Shown here: piece by piece, positions 27,262-34,155 of the stretch | How positions within the stretch are numbered: position 1 is the first letter of the stretch | Layout: every line of letters begins with the position of its first letter | NCBI GenBank assembly: GCA_020073265.1 | Contig: JAIQFN010000024.1 | Coordinates: forward strand, 1 to 64,000 | Source: Terriglobia bacterium | GTDB lineage: Bacteria > Acidobacteriota > Terriglobia > Bryobacterales > Bryobacteraceae | Direction of reading: 5' to 3' | Length of the DNA stretch: 64,000 nucleotides | The notes under the pieces: generated by a model | Seen by the model: only the letters and a program-made list of their open reading frames with translations | Told to the model about the DNA's origin: nothing | Database searches by the model: none | Translations under genes and position numbers: made by a program

Positions 27262-28368
27262 ATGAACCGATCCCTCTTATTCCGGCGACTCTTCACCTCT
27301 CTGGCAGTGACGTTGTTCATCGCGCTATTCAGCTTTCTTTTCGCGGGCTGCAATGGTGGCCAGCACCCCGTTGGGGACGCAGCCGATGGCGACAACGCAG
27401 AGGGTGAACTCGAAGAAGGTCTGCAGGGCGGGGCGCACGGTGAAGGATTTGACCCGTATGGATATCCCAGGAACGCCCGCCGCGAGACGCCCGAGGACAC
27501 CGATGCGGTGGACGCCGACAACAACGGTGATGATCCGAGTCAGGACCAGCGCGAGCCGGAGCCCACGCCGCAAGCCGCGCATGCCGCGCCCTCTGCTCCG
27601 CGGGTCTATTTCGCGAATCTGAACGGCAACGCGGTGGACGTTCTGGATACTGGCACTTATTCGTTCATCGCGCACGTCGGGGTCGGACAAAAACCCCGAG
27701 GTGTCGCGCTCACGCCGGACCGCCGGCTGCTGTTCGTATCCAACTCGGCGTCGGCCTCGATGACCGTCGTGGATGCCGCTAGTCTGCAAGTGACGGCGAC
27801 CATCGCTCTGCCGGCGGGAAGCTCGCCCTATGGCATCGCCTTCACTCCGGACGGGGCGTCGGCGTATGTGGCGAACTTCATCACGGCGGGGTCGGTGTTC
27901 GTGATCGACGTGGCGACCAAAACCATCAAGGCGAATATTCCCGCCAGCGGCTCCACCATTCATGTCGCCGTAAGCCCGGACGGTACGCGCGCGTTCGCAA
28001 CCAACATCGCCGGGAATTCTCTGATGGTGATCGATACCTTGACCAATACCGTGATAGCTACGGTGCCACTGACCAACGCCGACGCAGTCGCTACGTCCAC
28101 CAACGGGCGCTGGATCTACGTGACCACCGACGTTCTGGCGGACACCGGCAAGCTCACCATTCTGGACGGAGTGACTTACGCCGTGGTGCAAACCGTGCCG
28201 GTGGGAAACCTGCCAGTCGCGCTGGCGGCTTCCCGGGATGGACGTTTTCTGTTCGTGGCCAACGCCGGCTCGACCTTTGTGTCGCAGTTCTCCACGCGAA
28301 CCAATACGCTCATTCGCACCGTTCCCTCCGCGCAGGGAATTCAGGCTCTGACGTACGTGCAGCGTTGA
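27262..28368 (+). CDS. YVTN-type beta-propeller lipoprotein
   Basis: 368 residues. The ATG at 27262 gives a hydrophobic signal ending in lipobox LFAGC (Cys about 30). An acidic, low-complexity linker follows (about 40-110; DAADGDNAEGELEEG). The rest is a seven-blade-type propeller of 40-residue units with VALTPDRRLLFVSNS, VIDVATKTIKANIPA and VAVSPDGTRAFATN, the YVTN/NHL surface-protein pattern. It is exported and lipid-anchored, and its ligand is unknown. It is 8 nt downstream of the frameshifted gene and 6 nt upstream of the Lgt-like gene, which may suit a lipid-anchored protein (inference). Confidence 0.82.
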   Translation: MNRSLLFRRLFTSLAVTLFIALFSFLFAGCNGGQHPVGDAADGDNAEGELEEGLQGGAHGEGFDPYGYPRNARRETPEDTDAVDADNNGDDPSQDQREPEPTPQAAHAAPSAPRVYFANLNGNAVDVLDTGTYSFIAHVGVGQKPRGVALTPDRRLLFVSNSASASMTVVDAASLQVTATIALPAGSSPYGIAFTPDGASAYVANFITAGSVFVIDVATKTIKANIPASGSTIHVAVSPDGTRAFATNIAGNSLMVIDTLTNTVIATVPLTNADAVATSTNGRWIYVTTDVLADTGKLTILDGVTYAVVQTVPVGNLPVALAASRDGRFLFVANAGSTFVSQFSTRTNTLIRTVPSAQGIQALTYVQR

Positions 28369-28374
28369 ACTCCG

Positions 28375-29139
28375 GTGTTTCCTTACATTGCCCAACCGGT
28401 TCTCGAGATCGCGGGGCAGCGCTTCTATGCTTTTGGCGCACTGGTCGCGCTGGCGCTGCTGGTGGGCTGCTGGTTTTTCATGCGCCGCGCACGGCGCGAG
28501 CATCTGGACCAACGCTTCGCCCGGATCTTCATCGTGTCGGTGGCAGCAGTGGCTTTCTTCGTTTCCCACGCGCTGAAGGTTGTGATCTATGCGCCCATGC
28601 TGCTGCGCGAGAAACCGTGGAGCGTGTTGGATGCTTCACAGGACATGTATTCCTTTGGCGGCCTGGTGGGTGGCGTGCTCACGGCGGCGTGGCTGATGCA
28701 CCGCTATCGCGTGTCGCCTCGAGATCGCTGGCGTTACCTGGACAACCTGGCTTTTGCGTTCACCGTGGGCTGGATCTTCGGCCGCGCGGGTTGCAGTCTT
28801 TCGCACGACCACATCGGTGTTCCGTCAAACTCGTTGCTGGCGGTACGGTTTCCAGGCGGCTCGAGATACGACTTGGGATTGCTGGAGCTGATCTTTACCG
28901 GCCTGCTCGCCGCGGTCTTCTTCCGTTTGGATCGACGGCCGCGCCCGCCCGGCCTTTTCCTGGGACTGTTTTTTCTGACCTACGGCATCTTTCGCGTGTG
29001 GCGCGACCAGCTCGAAGTGGACGTGCACCGGTTCCTGGGATCGTCGCCGGATCAACTGTTCGCTGTGGTGTCGGTCGCCGCTGGAGCGTTGATACTGGTC
29101 AAGCTCGCTCGCGAACGCCAAGTCCGGGCCGTGGCCTGA
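28375..29139 (+). CDS. Prolipoprotein diacylglyceryl transferase-like membrane protein (Lgt family)
   Basis: 254 residues with about seven transmembrane helices. Lgt features are the N-terminal IRFYAFG-like QRFYAFGALVA, the GLVGGVL segment and the signature GRAGCSLSHDHIG where classical Lgt has GRxGNFINGE. It is therefore a diverged paralogue type: the Arg of the signature is kept but the Asn-Glu part is replaced. Lgt transfers diacylglycerol to the lipobox Cys of prolipoproteins. Whether this copy is the housekeeping enzyme is unclear. It uses a GTG start, directly after the propeller lipoprotein gene. Confidence 0.75.
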   Translation: MFPYIAQPVLEIAGQRFYAFGALVALALLVGCWFFMRRARREHLDQRFARIFIVSVAAVAFFVSHALKVVIYAPMLLREKPWSVLDASQDMYSFGGLVGGVLTAAWLMHRYRVSPRDRWRYLDNLAFAFTVGWIFGRAGCSLSHDHIGVPSNSLLAVRFPGGSRYDLGLLELIFTGLLAAVFFRLDRRPRPPGLFLGLFFLTYGIFRVWRDQLEVDVHRFLGSSPDQLFAVVSVAAGALILVKLARERQVRAVA

Positions 29140-29146
29140 ACCTCGT

Positions 29147-29629
29147 CTAGCTGCAGAGGTCCTTCGGCAGTCTCACGCCGCAGAGTTCGCCCAGCCTCGC
29201 CTCGGTGGCCTGCACGCGGCCGGCGGCCAGAGACAGCGCGCGGCGGAACACTGCGAGGGCGAGTTCCGGATCGGTCTTAAAAGCAGCCGCGAGGTCGTCC
29301 CTATCGATGCACAGCGCGCGGCTATGCTCGCGAGCGCGAACCCGAAAAAGCGTGTCGTGACGGTCCAGCAGCGCGGACCAGCCGAACGCATCACCTGGTC
29401 CAAGCGCTTGGATAGAAACCAGATAGGACGGTGCGCTGACCTCCACGCACACGTTGCCTGAAAGCATCAGGTAGAAGTTCCTGGACTGCTCCCCGGCCGA
29501 TAGGATCGACTCGTTCTCTTCGAAAGTTACCTCGTGGGACAGGGCCATCAACTTGGCGACCTGCAGATCGTTCATTCCGGCTAAGAAACTGTGTTCTTTC
29601 GCTGCGTTGGTCAGCGTCATATCACTCAT
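29147..29629 (-). CDS. Cyclic nucleotide-binding domain protein
   Basis: 160 residues with a Crp/Fnr-type cNMP-binding beta-roll: ESILSAGEQSRNFYLMLSGNVCVEV, then ALGPGDAFGWSALL and ARALCIDRDDLAAAF-like text. There is no helix-turn-helix behind the roll; the C-terminal helices end in KDLCS, so it is a stand-alone sensor domain. The phosphate-binding cassette is atypical: GDAFGWSAL in place of GE(I/L)(A/G)LL-x-x-x-RxA. It may bind another ligand. ATG 29629 is preferred over the upstream TTG at 29650. It converges with the Lgt-like gene, and an adenylate cyclase lies at 60.5-62.1 kb. Confidence 0.75.
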   Translation of the reverse strand: MSDMTLTNAAKEHSFLAGMNDLQVAKLMALSHEVTFEENESILSAGEQSRNFYLMLSGNVCVEVSAPSYLVSIQALGPGDAFGWSALLDRHDTLFRVRAREHSRALCIDRDDLAAAFKTDPELALAVFRRALSLAAGRVQATEARLGELCGVRLPKDLCS

Positions 29630-29792
29630 TCCGAGCCACCGGCTCCTCAAAATAATCGTCAGGCGCGACTTAGACGTCGTTCGCGGCTAGGTAATGCAAA
29701 TCAGTAGCCAGTTTTTCCACGAGAGGAAAGCGCCTATTCACCCACTTTGATGAAGTCCAAAGATGATGTCCGGCTTCCGCCAGGAGAAAACG

Positions 29793-31649
29793 ATGCCCCA
29801 AGCCGCTAAACACAAGATCGTGATCGTCGAAGACGAAGGCCTGATTGCCGCCGATCTGGAATCCAGGCTGAAAAAAGCCGGTTACTCCGTACCAGGTACC
29901 GCGGACTCGGCGCAGAAGGCGCTTGAAGTGATCGAGAAGACCTCGCCTGACCTGGTCCTGATGGACATCCGGCTGAAGGGCAAGGAAGACGGAATCCAGG
30001 TTGCCGACCTGGTGCGCGAAAAACTCGACATCCCGGTGGTCTATCTGACCGCCTACGAGGATCATGGCACGCTGGAACGCGCCGGGCGCACCCAGGCCTT
30101 CGGCTACATCAAGAAACCGATCGCGACCGCCAGCCTGAAGGGCGCCATCGAGATCGCCCTGTCCAAGTATCGCTTCGAACGGGACCTGCGCGAGGAGCGC
30201 GACTGGGCGATCGCCAGTTTCGCGGCCGTGCCGTATGCGGTCCTGGTCACCGATGGATTCGGCCGAGTCACCTACATCAACTCTCAGGCCGAGGAACTGG
30301 CCGGCTGGAGCGTGGACAAGGCCCTGGGCCGCCCCGTCGCGGAAGTCTTGCGGCTCTGCTCTCGCGAGACTGGAACGCCGGTTGAGGACCTGGTGCCGCT
30401 GGCGATGCTCCACGGACAGACCGTTCCATTGCCGGACAACATTTACCTGAAGGGCAGCCAGGAGCGCGTCTACGCGATCGAGGGCAACATAGCGCCGCGC
30501 TGGCGCAACGGGCGGCTGGAAGGCACCGTCATCGCGCTCACGGATGTGACGCTCCAACGGTTCGAAGCTGGACAATTGCGTCAGGAAAACAAACAGGACG
30601 CGCTGGCTCGCATGGCCGACGGCGTGGTGCGCCACATGCCCGACTTGGGCGAGGTGGCCGAAGAGAGCTCGCGGCTGATCGAGAGTCTGCCCCAAGACAG
30701 CCCGCTGCGGGGGAGCGTGGAACGAATCGAGAAGGCCGCCATGGACGCCTTCGCCACCACCTGTCACCTGCGGGCCTTCCTGGAGCCGCCCGATTTCGAT
30801 CTCGAGCGCGTCATGTTGAACGAAGTACTGGCGCGATTCGAAGAGGCTTTCCAAACCATCGAGCCGGGTTTCACCCTGCTGGTGGAGCCGGAGCAGATGC
30901 CAGTTCAGGCCGACGGGTGGCAATTGATGCGCGCGCTGTTGAACACCGTCCTGCATGCTCGCAGCCGGATGCAGCCCGGGACCGGCCTGGTGATGGACGC
31001 AGCCGGCGCGGAACCCGACCAGTTGGGTCAGTGGGTTCGCATCCGCCTCACGTATGCCACGGCGGATGAAGACGCGGCATCGCTCGAGCGCGTCTTCGAA
31101 CCGTCCTGGTCGGGTCCCACCGAGGATCTTCACATCACGCATTCGCTGGTGAAGCGAATGGGAGGGCTGGCGAGCGCGAGGCTGGAGCATGGCAACCTGG
31201 TGCGGTTCGAGATCTTCCTTCCGCGCGTGGAGGTGGCGTCCGCCGGCGCATCCCCTCCCAGGCTGGACGAACCCGCCGTGCTGCTCATCGAGCCCAACCA
31301 GGAGATGCGGCGCGTTTTGCATGTTCATTTCGAGGAGCACGGCTTCAATCTGCTGGAAGCGGCGTGTTGCGAGGAAGCGCTGGTATTGGCGGAACTCTAC
31401 GAAGGGCCGATTCCGCTGGTCATCGCGAATCCCGCGGGCGGCGACCATGCTTCCGCCGGACTGGCGGACCGATTCGCCGCCATCGATCCGGCCATCCGCG
31501 TCCGCCTGATGGACGGCTATGTCGAATCCTGTGATCGAGCGCGCGGAGTTGGCGAATCACCGGCGGTCCGGCATTTGACCAAGTGGGACTTGCTGGCCTG
31601 GGTACGGCAAGCGCTCGGTCAGTCAAGGCCTGCTGTATGCGGGGCTTAG
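29793..31649 (+). CDS. REC-PAS-pseudokinase-pseudoreceiver protein (paralogue 1)
   Basis: 618 residues; ATG 29793 follows an AGGAGA ribosome binding site. Residues about 8-125 are an intact receiver (VEDE acidic pair, VLMDIR phospho-Asp, YLTAYED Thr, YIKKP Lys). A PAS domain (about 140-260, AVPYAVLVTDGFGRVTYIN) follows. The next region aligns by pattern with hybrid-kinase HisKA/HATPase domains (QDSPLRGSVERIEKAA, FEPSW, LVKRMGG). However, the HDFNN box reads RHMPD, the N-box Asn is His (LHARSRM) and the glycine boxes are gone. The terminal receiver-like domain has LVIAN where the phospho-Asp should be. It is predicted to be catalytically dead but phosphorylatable at the first receiver. A paralogue lies next door. 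Confidence 0.85.
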   Translation: MPQAAKHKIVIVEDEGLIAADLESRLKKAGYSVPGTADSAQKALEVIEKTSPDLVLMDIRLKGKEDGIQVADLVREKLDIPVVYLTAYEDHGTLERAGRTQAFGYIKKPIATASLKGAIEIALSKYRFERDLREERDWAIASFAAVPYAVLVTDGFGRVTYINSQAEELAGWSVDKALGRPVAEVLRLCSRETGTPVEDLVPLAMLHGQTVPLPDNIYLKGSQERVYAIEGNIAPRWRNGRLEGTVIALTDVTLQRFEAGQLRQENKQDALARMADGVVRHMPDLGEVAEESSRLIESLPQDSPLRGSVERIEKAAMDAFATTCHLRAFLEPPDFDLERVMLNEVLARFEEAFQTIEPGFTLLVEPEQMPVQADGWQLMRALLNTVLHARSRMQPGTGLVMDAAGAEPDQLGQWVRIRLTYATADEDAASLERVFEPSWSGPTEDLHITHSLVKRMGGLASARLEHGNLVRFEIFLPRVEVASAGASPPRLDEPAVLLIEPNQEMRRVLHVHFEEHGFNLLEAACCEEALVLAELYEGPIPLVIANPAGGDHASAGLADRFAAIDPAIRVRLMDGYVESCDRARGVGESPAVRHLTKWDLLAWVRQALGQSRPAVCGA

Positions 31650-31815
31650 AGTGTTGCCAGGGAACGCCCGCGCGGTCGCGGTTGAATCGGGAGGCCGCGC
31701 GCCGGGCACTGGCTTGGCCGCTGCATTGCTAAACTCAAATCGACTCCGACAACCCTGCCAGGCGTGACGGACTTCAACGGGTCGCGTTGCCGACCTCTCA
31801 ATCGAGGAGGCTCGA

Positions 31816-33687
31816 GTGGCAGAGGGTGGCAAACACAAGATCGTCATCGTAGAGGACGAAGGCCTGATCGCCGCCGATTTGGAGGCGCGCCTTAAGAATG
31901 CGGGATATTCCGTGCCTGGCATGGCGGACTCGTCCGAACGGGCCCTCGAAGTAATCCGCAAAACTTCGCCCGACCTGGTCCTCATGGACATCCGCATCAA
32001 AGGGGACGTCGACGGGATCGAAACCGCCGATCAAGTGCGCGAGCAACTCGACATCCCGGTGGTCTATCTGACTGCGTATGAAGACCAGGGGACCTTGGAG
32101 CGCGCCGGCCGGACACAAGCCTTCGGCTATATTAAGAAGCCCATCGCGTCGGCCAGCCTGCGCGGCTCCATCGAGATGGCCATCTCCAAGCACCGTCACG
32201 AACGCATTCTCCGGGCGCAGCGGGACTGGGCCGCCGCCAGCTTCCGGGCGGTGCCCTACGCCGTTCTGGTTACCGACGGGCAGGGCCGGGTCGCCTACCT
32301 GAATTCCCAAGCCGAAGAGCTCACCGGCTGGACCGTCGACCAGGCCCTGGGCCACCCCTGTTCGGAACTGCTGCGTCTCTACGATCGCGAGACTGGAGCG
32401 CCCATGCAGGATTTCGTGCCGGTGGCCATGCTCCAGGGCGAGACGGTGTCTCTGCCCGCGGGGATTTGCCTGAAGCGCGACGAAGCGCATAGCTGCGCGA
32501 TCGAAGGCAGCGTCGCTCCCCGCTGGCGCGAAGGACGCGTCGAAGGTACGGTGATCGCTCTGCGAGACGTGACGCGATCGGGATTCGACCGCGCGCAGGC
32601 CGGGCAGGAAGAGAAGCAGGCAGCGCTGCTGCGCCTGGCCGAGGGGATTTTCCAGCAACTTCCCGACTTGAGCCAAGTGGCGGAAGACAGCCCGCGGCTG
32701 CTGGAGGCTCTGCCTCCGGACAGCCCGATGCGCGAGGAAGTGGAAACCATCGAGCGAGCCGCCATCGACGCGTTTCGCGCCACTAGCCGGCTGCGCGCCT
32801 TTCTGGAACCGCCGGAAGTCCACCCGGAGCGCGTCGGCATCGACGAGGTGCTGCGGCGGCTGGAGTCCGCTTGGAAGATGATCGAGCCCCGGCTCAGCCT
32901 GATGCTCGGTCCCGGGCCGTTGCTGGTTCAGGCGGATCCCTGGCAGCTCAGCCGGGCGCTGGTCAGTATCCTGCTGCACGCCCGCGGCAAGATGCGAGCC
33001 GACGGCATGCTTGCCATCGAGTTGACCGCCGCTGAACACGAGCCCGTGCTCCAGTCGGTTCGCATCCGCGTCAGCTATGCAACCGACGATGAAGACGCAG
33101 CCTCGATGGCGCGGATATTCGAGCCGTCCTGGTCCGGCGCCTCACAAGATCTGCACATCGCCTACCGGCTGGTGAAGAAAATGGGCGGGCTGGTGGCGGC
33201 CCGGGTGGAGCGCGGAGACAACGCCGTCTTCGACGTCTATCTCCCGCTGGTGAAAGCGGCTGCGGCCGCGGCCCCGCTGCCTGAATCGACCCAGCCGGCG
33301 ATCCTGCTGGTGGACGCCAACGCGGAGGTCCGGCGCGTGCTGCACACCCATTTCGAGCGGCACGGCTTCAGGCTGCTGGCTACGGCGGGTTGGGAAGAAG
33401 CCTGGCTGGTGGCCGAGCTGTACCAGGGCACCATCCCGCTGGTGATCGCGAATCTCGCGAGCGGCGACGAAAAGCGCGACTGGCTGGCCGAGAAACTGGG
33501 CGCCCTTCGGCCGGGAATCCAGGTGCGCTTGCTGAGCGGATATTCCGAGCCATGCCGGGCGGCCGCGGGCCGGGCGCTCGAGCCGGCGGCCGAGCGCCAT
33601 CTGACCAAATGGGATCTGCTCGAGTGGGCCAAAGATGCCCTCCCCGGCGGCGCCGAAAGAGGAGCGCACGATGACCGACGCCATTGA
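31816..33687 (+). CDS. REC-PAS-pseudokinase-pseudoreceiver protein (paralogue 2)
   Basis: 623 residues, a tandem duplicate of the previous gene, with most residues identical by eye across REC and PAS. GTG 31816 is preceded by GAGGAGG. The N-terminal receiver keeps VEDE, VLMDIR, YLTAYED and YIKKP. The kinase-like region has FQQLPD where HDFNN is expected, LLHARGKM for the N-box and no glycine-rich ATP lid (SQDLHIAYRLVKKMGG). The last domain has LVDANAEVRRVL and LVIANLAS, again without phospho-Asp. Both copies lost the same residues, so the loss predates duplication. It overlaps the next receiver gene by 17 nt, so the two are coupled. Confidence 0.85.
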   Translation: MAEGGKHKIVIVEDEGLIAADLEARLKNAGYSVPGMADSSERALEVIRKTSPDLVLMDIRIKGDVDGIETADQVREQLDIPVVYLTAYEDQGTLERAGRTQAFGYIKKPIASASLRGSIEMAISKHRHERILRAQRDWAAASFRAVPYAVLVTDGQGRVAYLNSQAEELTGWTVDQALGHPCSELLRLYDRETGAPMQDFVPVAMLQGETVSLPAGICLKRDEAHSCAIEGSVAPRWREGRVEGTVIALRDVTRSGFDRAQAGQEEKQAALLRLAEGIFQQLPDLSQVAEDSPRLLEALPPDSPMREEVETIERAAIDAFRATSRLRAFLEPPEVHPERVGIDEVLRRLESAWKMIEPRLSLMLGPGPLLVQADPWQLSRALVSILLHARGKMRADGMLAIELTAAEHEPVLQSVRIRVSYATDDEDAASMARIFEPSWSGASQDLHIAYRLVKKMGGLVAARVERGDNAVFDVYLPLVKAAAAAAPLPESTQPAILLVDANAEVRRVLHTHFERHGFRLLATAGWEEAWLVAELYQGTIPLVIANLASGDEKRDWLAEKLGALRPGIQVRLLSGYSEPCRAAAGRALEPAAERHLTKWDLLEWAKDALPGGAERGAHDDRRH

Positions 33688-34132
33688 GCTGCTATTGGTC
33701 GAGGACAATCCCAGCGACGCAGAGTTGACGCTGCACGTTTTGAAGAAGCATAAACTCGCCAATCGCATCAAGCTGGTTCGCGACGGAGCCGAAGCGCTGG
33801 AGTTTCTGTTCGGCGACGAGTCCGGCCAATCAGGGAGTGCCGGAAACGTGCCGAAAGTGATTCTGCTCGATTTGAAATTGCCCAAGGTGAACGGCCTGGA
33901 GGTGCTGGGAAGAGTCAAAGCCGATCCACGCACCAAGAATATCCCGGTGGTGGTGCTAACGTCGTCGCGCGAAGACCGGGATCTTTTCGTCTGTTACGAG
34001 CTGGGCGTCAACAGCTATATCGTCAAGCCGGTCGACTTCGCGCAGTTCACCGAAGCGGTGCACCAGCTCGGGCTGTATTGGCTTTTGTTCAACGAGAGGC
34101 CGCGCCTTCAGGTCGAGCGGGCGGCGACCTGA
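33671..34132 (+). CDS. Rcp1-type single-domain response regulator
   Basis: 153 residues. ATG 33671 follows GAGGAG. A stand-alone receiver of the CheY/Rcp1 class that usually partners phytochrome-like kinases: LLVEDNPSDAELTLHVL, phospho-Asp in VILLDLKLPKVNGLEVL, the PRTKNIPVVVLTSS switch and NSYIVKPVDF. There is no output domain. It is encoded between the pseudokinase pair and a multi-PAS histidine kinase, overlapping the former by 17 nt, and is probably phosphorylated by that kinase (inference). Confidence 0.92.
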   Translation: MTDAIELLLVEDNPSDAELTLHVLKKHKLANRIKLVRDGAEALEFLFGDESGQSGSAGNVPKVILLDLKLPKVNGLEVLGRVKADPRTKNIPVVVLTSSREDRDLFVCYELGVNSYIVKPVDFAQFTEAVHQLGLYWLLFNERPRLQVERAAT

Positions 34133-34155
34133 GGGCTGGCTCGGGAGAGCGGACC

